NCBI GenBank assembly: GCA_963556145.1
Contig: OY744461.1
Location: 5,962,891-6,026,890 of the forward strand
Length of the DNA stretch: 64,000 bases
Direction of reading: 5' to 3'
Source of the DNA: Hygrocybe punicea
Taxonomy: Eukaryota > Basidiomycota > Agaricomycetes > Agaricales > Hygrophoraceae
Shown piece after piece: positions 22,701 to 32,049 of this stretch (positions are counted from its first letter, which is position 1; each line of letters begins with the position of its first letter). The notes under the pieces were generated by a model. It was not told the DNA's origin. It searched no databases and saw only the letters and a list, made by a program, of their open reading frames with translations. The translations under genes and the position numbers were made by a program.

Positions 22701-23660
22701 ATCTTGTCCATGTAATCTTCGTAATGTCTTTGACAAATATATACCATGTATTGTTGTTATTTCACCAATATCCTTCACTGTCAAATTTGGCAGAAGTTCA
22801 TGTAAAGGCATTTTAACACATGCATATGTTTTTCTATCTTCATATAAAGTGTTGGCTGTTTGTTCATCAATATGCCCCACATATTCGAATAATATGTCAG
22901 AATCATGGTTGATATTATTAGACGGTAGCATAAAAGATTGAAGAAAGCTAAACTTGAATGTTGGTATTCGTTTACCACCACCAATGTAGTCATATCTATG
23001 AATGAAATTTATATATAAAGATTTAAACAAGTGTCCGAATAAATTCAAATTGAACACAATTATGTTTGAACAGCTATGCCGTATTATGAAACATAGTGTG
23101 GTCCACAGCAACGTTGCATGTGATAGAGAACTAGTAATACAATGAAATAAATATGTTTTGAAATCATGTCGTCTCAATAGCGATCGCATGAGCAATGCTT
23201 TGATCATTTTACAACGACATTGGACAGTGATAGGTTTGAGAAGACAATACAAAGCAAAGAGATATTTAGGAGGTAAGAAATATGTTCTGGCATATTGAAT
23301 AGAACGTATTCGCATTTTGAAGGCGCTATTTTTAAATGTAGTCCAAACGAATAATGGATCGACTGTCAAGTTATCTTTTGTTTCTTTTGTTATTCCAATG
23401 ATCTTTACATATAGTGTTGCATTTATTTGCATCAATATTGTTGCATCGCCCTGATCTGGGGCCAACTCATGTTCTATGAGTTTTCTTTGAAAAACACCCA
23501 ATTCTTGGGTCAAGGTCGATATCACAGGACATGAAATTGGTTCAGGAGAGATATACATAAGTTTGTCTTGGCATAGTTGTGGAAACAATGTTGCATTTGC
23601 AAGGAAATATAGATAAGTCAAACATGCAATGCAGACACGGATGATGTTGTGGGGATTCAT
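16722..23660 (-). CDS. Helitron Rep/helicase (Helitron_like_N plus PIF1-type helicase)
   Basis: An uninterrupted frame of 2312 residues. Cysteine-rich zinc-binding-like segments lie at about 330-430 (HNCSACDTH; GCAVCGQ). The HUH nuclease motif LHLHMLLW is at about residue 957, and the paired tyrosines AYITDYITK at about 1147, for cutting and joining single-stranded DNA. An acidic linker precedes the PIF1-like superfamily 1B helicase: Walker A GGMAGTGKS at about 1700, Walker B YIFIDEVSML at about 1772, AGDFGQLPPA, and the C-terminal YACQGRTRPN at about 2118. Together these are the rolling-circle replicative transposition enzyme. No stop or frameshift interrupts it and all key residues seem present, so the copy may be recent. 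The first 40 residues look hydrophobic and the true start could be further downstream or in an upstream exon. Confidence 0.93.
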   Translation of the reverse strand: MNPHNIIRVCIACLTYLYFLANATLFPQLCQDKLMYISPEPISCPVISTLTQELGVFQRKLIEHELAPDQGDATILMQINATLYVKIIGITKETKDNLTVDPLFVWTTFKNSAFKMRIRSIQYARTYFLPPKYLFALYCLLKPITVQCRCKMIKALLMRSLLRRHDFKTYLFHCITSSLSHATLLWTTLCFIIRHSCSNIIVFNLNLFGHLFKSLYINFIHRYDYIGGGKRIPTFKFSFLQSFMLPSNNINHDSDILFEYVGHIDEQTANTLYEDRKTYACVKMPLHELLPNLTVKDIGEITTIHGIYLSKTLRRLHGQDLSVALMRHNCSACDTHVSIFHVHDIKSHKDLCKQWYRRQKMTETNECGKEETQAQMKEELDKSDKQLFPPPPPSIELKETIISNWCRDTSPECFQESGCAVCGQLVALKNMSLLSKTKVNLKILTRDNMGITRCEQYHCSDPIEDIKGPVLDDTCKWICKPCVLSLNKGQTPKYALANGLWMGRIPAQLQNLTFAEQLLIARVRHNKCIVRVSSGMHKMKANAIMFQNPTPKIYQRLPPTIKELDEVLAFIFTGPARPTPEDMERTPLLVRRRRVSAALEWLKLNHMDYYDLDISYENLAQYPDHGIPVVVAYRPADTNKEPEATSAFDNEVEDGVEDGPCPFVVSGVTGENLDITSPKALIARATKHLIDDHGGVLAISHARNPESFFNNPQLYPMMFPCLFPYGLGGISSIDNDVLSISDMMHKRHLLMYHDKRFQTDPYFPLIAFNQEQIKDSTTGGYLLTNKHNFNDIANRLMNINTAVLDDLSKRLSRGDRVKPDTSEEKACYKLISDLDHVAGQVKGSITNKKYMRNEIWSLISYIGAPTWFITFAPADINHPLCLYYADNKEKFYPKLRLPQDCYKLIANNPVAGARFFHFTTEMFIKHILGINESHPGLYGNTSGYYATVEEQGRLTLHLHMLLWIKGCLTPQEIRDKIMGENSDFQKRLVEYLESLCVGQFMTGSKDEVSQKMEQTMSKPEYQPPTCVMPDPPSYNCSMNCQYHNKRSTWWQRFQDVVDDLLLRLNVHNRHDGKKKPYCLNSKGECKRRFPRDIFQQTFVEPNTGALNLKHGEPWMNTVTPEVTYMLRCNSDVTSLLSGTAIKAIVAYITDYITKFSLKTYSIFEVIKSIFDKNSKMIGGDLKRKDKVRKLFTQIVNSLTSKMEIGAPMASLYVLGNPDHYTSHKFVPFFWRSYVKEVISAWSDEEIPNICEDQNNAQKVVIGKNNGAYIGLSKVNNYMFRPALYDNVSLYDWIRLATMEPKKRRTKTKTKRARKEPVQNQIFDNLGCDDLSDSCTEPTNVDYSSDDNLSDVVDNDILMEIDEIPKPDSLNRHAGTEIADKTNEVDLNKLTKFENDYTLHSNHPQYLTHHAKMKGNDPFIVPNFIPNTLPRADRGDREYYCCTMLTFFKPWRSGKELKSKLQTWDNAFIDHEFSKKELEIMKYFGLRYECLDARDDFSAKRQKNNTANIRYSWATSNGLDELDDMHNAEFAFNGDDFNNNIDEDNNDTEILLKLGQKGQKRKDQMLIAERTLKRSGWLDDCIDGTPDIGPLIPIEPPVVQSAKLWRTAVLAKKKEIIDDRNKNLPTNTATINKLGNFQYNDVKIVDAAYINHMFIPANRADRHLIDVTINDYKLNTDQKRAFHIIANHSTLINGSDKLRMYLGGMAGTGKSQVIKALTSFFGKHNENHRFVVLAPTGGAAALVNGSTYHSILGINQGGSSRSLAQVRANLDGVDYIFIDEVSMLSCRDMYKISAQCAKARGVYDEPFGGINMIFAGDFGQLPPAMSGAPLYSGTVGVQINSSQTIANQEAAIGKALWHQITTVVILRENMRQTNQSEEDVQLRLALENMRYKACTPKDIAFLHTRVAGKGPNDPKLAQKKFRNVSVITALNAQKDKINELGIQRFAAENRRPLTSFYSIDRWNDPTSSNSKRKSHHMSTILDPIRHTKILEPSLQKLLWSQPHASSSDHIPGRLDLCVGMPVMLRNNDATECCITKGAEGIVVGWQSAIGPEQQTVLDTLFVRLLNPPKEINIEGLPENVVPITKHVTSTMCSLPNDDVISLSREQVLVLPNFAMTDYACQGRTRPNNVVDLSSCRNHQSYYTCLSRSASAAGTIIMQGFDPKVITGGASGYLRQEFRELELLDEITKLKYQGLLPDHVKGDQRNSIIDQFRKWKGKSYIPKNIHHAIAWKAMEQLNQYTTQPSPWQLIKPMNKNQKADFRNLNFVPAKETVPITVTHKNSTANVLQNNKRKLQQVVGSSSIVKKNEKQVLLN
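16746..16752 (-). promoter_or_regulatory. Putative -1 ribosomal frameshift site A_AAA_AAC
   Basis: On the minus strand the helicase codons read GTG AAA AAA AAC GAA. The heptamer A AAA AAC is in the correct phase for a -1 slip, and a slip here continues as CGA AAA ACA AGT into the protease-like frame with no intervening stop. The zero frame ends ten nucleotide triplets later (TAA at 16722-16724). A homopolymer indel would give the same picture, so the call rests on exact phase and position. Confidence 0.5.
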
Positions 23661-24748
23661 GAGGATTTGTGACAGTAAGAGGAAACACCGCCCATTTAAC
23701 TAGTCAAGTGGTTCGGATCATGAATAACAATTAACACAATGGGATTGATCATATGACATTATATTATTTGTAAGCTTTTCCCAAAACACCATAAGGCGTG
23801 CCTGAATCTTTAGAAATCTGTGTTTACTTTTTTTATTCCATTCTATGTTCCTGTGACATGCCTTGATACAGGCCAAAAATGCATCTGTATCATGAATAGC
23901 TGCCTTACGATCTTATTAGGGGTCTGGCTGACAAGACATTGATCAAACCGACTGAGAAGAACAATGGTACCCCCTTTTAAGATATTTTGTGGATTTAATC
24001 TTCAGAGTCTCAGTGATATTTATTTCTGGCTTGCTCAACAGACAAAACAGGTATTGAAGTTGAACAACCAGGCTGTTTGACAACTGTGCATATTTGACAA
24101 TTGCTTGGTAATTCATGGAAATTATCATTGTTCTTCATCCTTGTCAGAAATACATTGTCATTTTTATGGAGCTGTACGTATCATTCCCACACAAGTATAC
24201 TGTATTATTCTGGTACCAAAGAGTCATAGCTCCCCTTGGAGTGACAGTTATATCTTCCACTACAAGAGGGGGTTTTGTTACTCTTGTATCATTGTATCCT
24301 CATTTAATAGGTCCATAAAGTTCGTGATTCTGGTTTCTTACATATATTCAATTTGAATTTTCATTAGCCCGAATGAGAGTCATCTCAGGTTGTCCTTCTC
24401 AAGTTGAGTGTGTAGGTGGTTGTACAACTGAACTGAAAGTAATGCATTCACCAGGATATATTTTAGACAAACAGATTTTCAGTCAACAAGATTGATGCCT
24501 TATGCTGTATCTATGCTCACTATCATGCTCAATTCTTATGGTCATAGGACAGTAACACAAACCATTTTTAACGGAGCAAAAAGAAATACATATATAGAAA
24601 CTGTACAAATGTTAATAGTAGCGATGTATGAGGAGGACATTTGAGGGCACAGATTGTCACCAAGTTTCCAGAAATCAACGACTGGGATACAGTTTTTTTA
24701 GTCAAATATAATGAATACTCCACAAAAGAAGGACTTACTCCTCCAAAA
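23661..24748. other. Helitron 5' side / spacer, no gene seen
   Basis: A/T-rich sequence without convincing coding frames. The Helitron 5' end (TC on the minus strand, plus-strand GA followed by T) should lie here, but I could not choose among many candidates. No repeat shared with other parts of the window was recognised. Confidence 0.45.
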
Positions 24749-26672
24749 TTAAGGCCCGGGATCAAGTTTGGATGTCGATGGCTTGGGAGATGAAGGCCTT
24801 GTTTGGCTTGGAGTAATGGAGAGTAGGATTTCGGGTGGAACGATGTTGCTCCAATCCACATCCATTGATGAAGCGCTGGGCTCTGCAGGGGTCGATGACT
24901 GGTGGCGTGACGATGCACGCGTATTGGGACGGAATCCTAGGACATGGAGAAGATCAGAATTGGAATATATACAGCCTATGATGTAATGTTGAAATACATA
25001 CCCGGAGTCGGAGACTTCTTCGGTGGCTTCACCAGGTTGAGTTTCTCTACGATAATGCCCGCTTGCTCCGAAGCAACATCCAATTTCCTCCTCTTTGCCA
25101 TCTTGCCATCCTCGTGACCATCGCTGGGAGACATCTTTTCAGGTTCGGGAGATCCGTCATCGTTGTCCATGGTTATATCATTATCAACATCCAACAACCC
25201 CGCCCACTCTGGTCCTAAAATGTCCAACTTCGCGGATTCCGGTGCCACAACATCCGGCTCGGGGGCGATGGGTGGCTTAATCTCCATTGTCAATTTCTCC
25301 GATGCCGATTGCCGGGTTGTGCGCGACGACCCAATTTCAACAGCGACTGCGAGATGTCAGTGCATTAATCATAACAAGGTGAGCAACGTACGCATTTGGG
25401 CCTTAGACCGCTTCTTCTTTACCGGGGCTACGTCCTCCTCCATCTTTATGTCGTCTATACATGAATAAATGTGTTGGATCATCGTTTTGATATTCGGAAT
25501 TCAATAACTCACCCTCATCGTCGTCCTCGGCTTTGGACTTGATTGTGCGCTCTGTCATGATGAAGGGTTTGCATGTATGACAATCACAGACAATGAAAGT
25601 ACTTACTGGACTTGGGCTTGGGCTTGGGCTTCTTTTTGTCCTTCTCGGACGAATTGTCTGCGCCACCTGAATATTCAATAGATCTATACACCACTATGGT
25701 TGAAAATTTGTACAAACCAGCAGAAGATGCCTTCTGTTTTTTGACCGATTTTGACTTGGCTTTGCCCTTGCCCTTGCCCTGGGCAACTGGCTCCTCTGCA
25801 AATGTACTATATCATTAGCACAATCACACATGTAATTCTAGATCACACCTTCATCATCATCTGCCACATCAGAATCGACGAGGACACTATGTCCTTTACA
25901 CCAAGCAATAACATGACCGATGATCTCGAGCTTTGTGGCATCCGGAAGCCCACCGAATGACCAATTTGCCAAGGTTCCGCTGTGCCATGCTGGCACGGAT
26001 TCGTCGTATTTTGCCCAATCTATGATGCCAGACGTGAGAATTCATTTGGCCATAAATACATATATACTTACCTAGATCCTCGGGCTTGATCTCGGTGTTC
26101 ACAGCGCCATGTTGAATCAAAGCCGATGGAGAATGTTTCCCGACATAAAATTCTTTCAGGAGCCAATCATCGAAGATCTTGCTTCGCCAGTCACGGGTAA
26201 CCTCGTTTGCCCGTTTCGCCACCAAGACTTCTGCCCAAATTTCGTCCATGACGGTGTCGGTATACTTGAGGTAATCCCGAAGTGAATCGGTCCCTTCCTT
26301 ATCATTTTTGACGTAGTCCGGCGAGTAGTTGGGTGCCTTGTTGTATGCGATGGCTGCTGTCGCGTAGATGTACATATCCATTTGATAAATCAAGCGACGG
26401 AGCGGTTCCTCGTATCGTTCGGGGATTTCGCGCCATAACTCACCTCGGGCGGTGGCATCGTGGGGGTGTGTCTTCAGTACATAGAGATTACGAGAAAATA
26501 CGGGAATGGTGCCGGATTCCTTGTTGGGTGCCGGAATCTTGGGCGGGACCATGTACTGGATTTGGAAGATGCGATGTAGCTCCTGCAGCTTTTTGGGCGG
26601 CGCATCAGGCCAGTACTTGAAGGCGGCGGGATTGACAGCGGGAGTCGAGGTTTTGACGACTGGCAAGGACAT
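24749..26672 (-). CDS. Uncharacterised nuclear-type protein, 8 exons, 514 residues
   Basis: Start MSLPVVKTSTP at 26672, stop at 24749. Exons on plus coordinates: 26072-26672, 25849-26019, 25718-25795, 25607-25666, 25513-25551, 25392-25454, 25002-25346 and 24749-24936. Lengths sum to 1545 nt with all phases matching, and every intron is 45-65 nt with GT-AG. The first 250 residues look globular (PAAFKYWPDAPPKK; LRRLIYQMDMYIYATA; WAKYDESVPAWHSGTL; GHVIAWCKGHSVLVDSD). The rest is Lys/Pro- and Asp/Glu-rich and likely disordered, with KKKRSKAQ and KRRKLD as possible nuclear localisation signals. I do not recognise the family. It is divergent to the next gene, with 760 bp between the ATGs. The intact frame across eight exons argues for a functional gene. 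Confidence 0.8.
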
Positions 26673-27432
26673 GGTAGATGAAATAAAAGTTTTTTGGTCG
26701 ACGTGTGAGGCGATTTGAGAGCAAAAGAAAAGGGCGGATTTATTACTCAACGCTCCAGACTATGAATACAGATGTCACGACCACGTGACCAGATCAATCG
26801 CCACATGTTCAACCTCATGTTCGGCTTCTTTGCATGCATAAACAACAAATCTATTTATTTATGTTTTTGATGTGGCTCGAGCTTAGAAGTTGTCCAAAGC
26901 TAGTAATTGCACGCAGAAAACCGACATGTGCAGCGTATGGAATATTTTTCAGTTGGTAAGGCAATAAATCGAGTTAATTCGTTCGATGAATATTCACGGA
27001 CCGGTCCGTTGACGGAAAAGCACAACAAGTCTGACTTGTTGGATGGATGTAGAAGGACTAGATATACTACAACAAACATGTTGTTGGGTGTGTTCGGTCA
27101 CCGGACATGTTTGGTGGATGTCAATGTACGACTAGATATACTACACCGAACACACCGAACACGTCCGATCTGTTCGGTGGATATTGCTCTTTCAAGACAT
27201 TTAAATGATTACATTGCTGATCAACGTGTTTGGCACGTGTTCGTTGTTTTATCATTGCCACTCTTGTCAGGTGACATAATTCCAACGTCTTATAATTAGA
27301 AGGTTTGTGGAATCGTCACCACCTGCTATCAACCACCCTGAAAGTAATCAATCATTAAGGTATTGATGTATTAATGATATCTGTGTCTGTTCCTCATACC
27401 ACCCATCCGAAATCCTGCCTAGGTCCACAAAC
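26673..27432. other. Divergent intergenic region with GTTCGGT dyads
   Basis: It separates two divergent genes and should hold both promoters. At 27,058-27,180 there are two direct copies of ACTAGATATACTACA, and between and after them inverted forms of GTGTTCGGT / ACCGAACAC. The same GTTCGG words recur in the repeats near 34.05 and 45.7-46.1 kb, so this may be a small mobile-element remnant rather than an operator. Confidence 0.5.
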
Positions 27433-29255
27433 ATGCCATATAAGAAGGAACTTGGTTATGAACTTTGCATGCACATCTGCCCTGGTCGAAAATGCGACTC
27501 TCCAAAAACGAAATGTCTTTTGTGGAAGAAGGAAGGCAACTCCTGCCAAAGACATGTCGGATCCGCACACCAACATCCCAAATGCGTTTCGTCTGGAATT
27601 TGTCCGCAGTCGGTATGTCTTGGTCGCAACATACGTGAAAATTCGCAGGGTGTCCGCAATGCGACGGCCGCGGAACTCGATCTCCTTCCACGCAAAAGGC
27701 TATCATCCGACTCTGAGATGGAAACATCATCTGACTGTGAAACGGAACCGCCAACCACCGTAAGCAACAATGAACGCCGTATAACCACATTAAGCAACAA
27801 TGACGGCCGTGTTTTCAAAATCCTTTTTATCCTTGACCCAACAACTCGTATCGCGAGCAAAGCCGCAGCCATTAACGATCTTGCATTCGTCACCACAACC
27901 ATATCCGACATCAAACTCGATACCATTGCCCATCTTGATGGTTACGTCCATATCATCAAGTCATACAAGAGTCGCTATTCAGCATGTATTCAAGAATGGG
28001 TAATGTCTATTGTTTAATTTGTGGATTGTTGATACTGAAACGTATTTTACAACAAACAGGTTTATATCGGAATGCGACTACATCATGAGGATGGAGCCCG
28101 CCGCTTCAATGTCAAATACATATTTTGGCCCGAGTTCCTTCATGCAATACTTCGCCATCAAGACAAAGGCGATACGTGGCAAAAGTTCGCATCGGCAGAT
28201 TGTGTATTTGGTGGTGTGGATATGGGAATGTCATACATGTAAGATTGACATCGCTTTAATTAATTCTGCTCCGTTTTCGCTGCATTATACTGATGTCTTG
28301 ACAGCGGTAACCAATACGGATTGACACTGGAAAATGTGTCGATTTTCATGACTGGCATGGACGAACTCTGTCGAACGGCACACATCTGGCCGCCTCCGAA
28401 GCAGATGAACACAGTCCATTCAAAATGGATACAAAATCAAAACTTGCTTCATGTCGCTTTGAATGTAACGCATACGATACGCCCTCAAGCAAAATTATTA
28501 AATGATGGCGACCAATTCCCACCGAATATTGTCTTGAAACGGACACACAGCGACACCGGTCATCACGTCCTATTACCTGGCGACGCCAAGCGAAATTGGG
28601 AATACATGCGCAATAACTGTGAGGTTCCAGGTTCACGTTGGTTTGGGCAAACGTACATCGAACCACTGAGTAAGATGGGCGAATGGCGTGTGTTTCTAGT
28701 TGGTGGAAAGGTCGTGTATACAGTGCACACCCTGTACAACAAGGAAAGCAAATCCTGGAAGTGGGATATCGTCTCAAGTTTCTATACCTTGGATGAGTTA
28801 AGGTGAGTGCCCTTCATTTTCACTTGTCATATCATATGTATGATTGTCTTAACTTTGTCAGAATATTTCAAACGCAGGGGACTCTATTGAAGACGGTGGC
28901 GTGCAATCCGGACAGGGGCGCCATTTCTATTCGAGAGCAAGGCAGAAACGAGTTCTTCGACTTTGTCCAAAAGACCTATGAAGGGCTTTATGCGATAGAG
29001 TCCAATATGGTTGGTGGAAAACCATCGATGAGTGTTTTTTGCCGTATGGACATATCGCTCATTGTGGATTCCAAAACGGATACTGTGTCCTATTTCGTGA
29101 ACGAGGTGGAACGTTATCACACATGCAGCCTCTGGTCGAACATGAAGTCAGGTCCGAAATCCGTTCGAGCACCCATTGGCTCATTAGCAGACACTTTTGC
29201 AGGGGTTTTCTATAAATGGTTGATTGACATCAAAGGTCCATACTCATATTTGTAA
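27433..29255 (+). CDS. Uncharacterised protein with Cys-rich N-terminus and ATP-grasp-like C-terminal half
   Basis: Four exons: 27433-27999, 28060-28238, 28305-28802 and 28862-29255, summing to 1638 nt (545 residues) with all phases matching. The N-terminal 65 residues hold eight or more Cys plus His (CMHICPGRKC; CVSSGICPQSVC), suggesting a metal-binding module. The C-terminal half contains IVLKRTHSDTGHHVL, RWFGQTYIEPL, GEWRVFLVGGKVVYTVHT, and MDISLIVDSK followed by YFVNEVER. The order K, E-x-R-V, D and N-E resembles the nucleotide and metal-binding residues of ATP-grasp enzymes. This is inference from motif order only. The stop lies 88 bp from the stop of the convergent gene on the other strand. 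The function and substrate are unknown. Confidence 0.75.
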
Positions 29256-29342
29256 TATTATCTGTACAGTCAATGGATCGGTTCACGTTTATTTCACAAA
29301 ACAGACATAAGATACAAATATAAATGATGCTAAGTGGAGCAA

Positions 29343-31390
29343 TCATTTCGGCACTCCCAAGACCATGACCCATTGCACATTGAGTGAAATGCTCTTCATC
29401 ATGTCATCTACACGCTTGAATGTATTGATGGTGTGTCCAACAACGACACAGGATCCTGCAGGGATATTGTGCGGGAAGATGGGTAGTTGCTGGAGCGATA
29501 TGAGAGTGGACGTGAAGTCCGCTTTGACTTTGCGTGCATCATAGATGGGCACTGACAACACATACTTAAGATATCAATTTATATTAGACGACCGGATGCT
29601 TACCAATATCGTAAAATGATAGAGCGGCCTTATGATAAGATGGAGTGGGTCGACGAGTGAATGGACTAAGTTGTACATTTTTGGATGTCGATGCCTCTAT
29701 GAAAATCGATTAGGAATTACAACTAAAAATGATTAATGCACAAACTGGGAGATGTATCCATTCCACTTGCTGTGGTCGTTGAGAAGGACACATAGTCCTT
29801 ATACAGTTGGGCCCGAAATTCGGACTCGCGAATCACCATTCCAATAGCACCGACATATCGCTCCCATTCCCCTTGAAGTAGTGCACCCTGTATAACCTTG
29901 ACCGGCTTTGTATTGCCACCAATCTTGGGCTCATCGAGAAAGCAGGACTCCACTATGATGACCGATGTAAAGATCGTCGGCATTCCACCTCCGACTGCAT
30001 GAAAGAAGTTGCGACCAAATGCACCAGTGGAGATATGGGCAGGGTTATCACGAGAGAGATTAGAGTACCTCCCAGATCTATCAAATGTAATGGCGGAAAC
30101 CAATAACCTATATTATATCCAATGAATCGACCAAATTGACCTCAAATTGCTGTTCAAATAACGTACTTTCTGTTGATCTTGTAGATGTCAGTGATGATAT
30201 CACTGAACTGTGGGTTGCCATTCCCAATTGCACTGGACCAGGATACCATTGCTGCTGCCCTGAATGGTTATGAGTAAATGACAAGGGTATAAATGCAATT
30301 GCATACTTGATATTGACACAGTCTTGGTAGGTGTCAACAAGTTGAGGATCCCTCGTGCCAATATCGGACTCATCAACGTTCGGAGATGGTAAGCTAGATT
30401 CACGACATCTACATCAAACACCACGGTGTAATAAGATCCAACACACCTGGTGATCTGCGTCAGTGCATAGGTCAGATCTCCTTCATCGCCACTGGAGCCT
30501 TTATCATCGTCGGTATCATCGAGCATGATGGCCTTCGTGGACTTCGACTTCTTGGATGGAGTATTAGAAACGCTGTTACAATTAATGAATGAGAATATTC
30601 ATATCGGCACGTAAAATACACACGAAATTGGCTTATCGGGGTTCTTCATCAAGGCTACTTTGCGACGATGCCTAAACAGTCAAACAATTTGTTTGAACAA
30701 ATGGATATGTCTATGATAACCGAACAACTCACTTAGAACCGTAATCCTCTTCCTCTTCCTCTTCCTCCTCTTCCTCACCGTCTCGTGATTGATTAGATGC
30801 AGCTTTCAATTTCTTGGTGGGGGAAGGCGTTTTACTATAGATAACCTGTCAATGATGAGACAATACCTATGAAAAATATTTACACATTGTCGTCATTGTC
30901 GGTGACATTGGGAGATGACATTTGACGTTTCTTTCCACTGTAACAGATTGATATCATGGTGGATATATTTGATATTGAAACACTAACACGTCTTTAACGT
31001 TGCGAAACTTGACGGAATGCCTAGGAGGATATTGATATTTGTTAACTCATATTGGATAACAATGATATGTGATTATAGATACCTTGTGAGCGTTGACGGT
31101 GCCATTACACTGCCAGTGCTTTGAATACTGACAGCATCATCATTAGCATCGGACAAAGCCACACTGTCCATTGGTCAAAAATAGATAACGATTAAAACGA
31201 TGACACATACATATCATCATCAGCCCAAGTCTTGATGACCTTCTTCCGCTTCTCGATTGTTGCAGAAGGCCGTCTTTAGTGCATGCAATAGAAACTTCAG
31301 TTATACCGAGTAAAATAGGGATGCATACATGGTGGCCTTGGATTTTGCTTTCGAGTTTGATTTCGTGGCGGTGGACTTCTTGGGAGGCAT
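29343..31390 (-). CDS. Uncharacterised protein, about 13 exons
   Basis: Start MPPKKSTATKSNSK at 31390, stop at 29343. I traced about thirteen small exons with GT-AG introns of about 45-60 nt; all phases agree. The N-terminal half is basic and acidic low complexity (KSKAT; EEEEEEEEEDYG at about 30,755) and probably disordered and nuclear. The C-terminal half is conserved-looking: ITFDRSGRYSNLSRDNP, FGRNFFHAVGGGMPTIFTS, QGEWERYVGAIGMVI, and a last exon with PAGSCVVVGHTINTFK and LNVQWVMVLGVPK. I recall proteins ending in this style as multi-copy hypothetical families in Agaricomycetes; function unknown. One intron within TQIT...LPSPNVDE (near 30,430) is optional, because the unspliced frame stays open and gives a different tail. 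Confidence 0.72.
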
Positions 31391-32049
31391 TGGAGAGCGG
31401 TAAAAGTTGATGGAATAGTGGATATCATCTCCACTCACGCTTTAAATCACTCAAAAACAATAAGCTATGAATTTAAGATGAATCGGTGAATCCAAAACTT
31501 CAACAATAACATCAGAGGATCCACCATTGGCACATGCTCATATACCAAACGAGGCTTCTTGGGCCATGTACTCCATGCAAAGCGCAAAGGTATGCATGAA
31601 AAATGGATGACTGTCCACATGATATTCGCCACAAGTTTATACTGGTAGATTTCATGAATTGTTGACAAATTCAATTAAAGTTAGGAATGGAGACTAAACA
31701 AAAAGGGGTATTCATGAAACAAAAATGCATAATGCCAAATTAAGAAACATGGGGTATACTAACAGATATTGATGCATAATGGATAGGGGCTAATTTTAAT
31801 GCTGTGCACACATATACTGTGATGCAGAATTAATGCGGAAAAGCTGGAGTACATGCTTGACTATACCATATCCAAACCAGACAGCTGACAACCAACATTA
31901 TGTGGTGCATTTGAAAGACATGGAAAGGATCCGTATTATGCAAAATGACGCAAACTTCAATATTGAAGAATGCAATACAAAAACAAAAGCAAAACGGATC
32001 CTGAAAGCTATCATCACATGGACATCAAAAGCCAATATGGATATGATCG
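31391..32049. other. Gene-free stretch
   Basis: A/T-rich sequence between the minus-strand gene and the degenerate gene. The open frame at 31,833-32,075 may be part of the degenerate gene's upstream exon, but no start could be fixed. Confidence 0.35.

Larger units (their letters stand above)
15847..23660 (-). mobile_element. Helitron, apparently autonomous (5' end not located)
   Basis: The 3' end is CTAG at 15847-15850 on the minus strand, with A on the other side as expected for insertion between A and T. It is preceded by a short hairpin (CCATGC-AAA-GCAATGG) about 12 nt inside. The same terminal 46 bp recur at 47,216-47,261. The element encodes a full Rep/helicase and a second frame. A 5' TC terminus must lie above 23,660 but no convincing match was found before the next gene at 24.75 kb, so the end given here is the helicase start. 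Confidence 0.85.

Noticed and set aside
23590..23660. Signal-peptide-like start of the Helitron helicase
   Set aside because: The stretch is hydrophobic, but the protein is a nuclear DNA enzyme; the true start may be further in.
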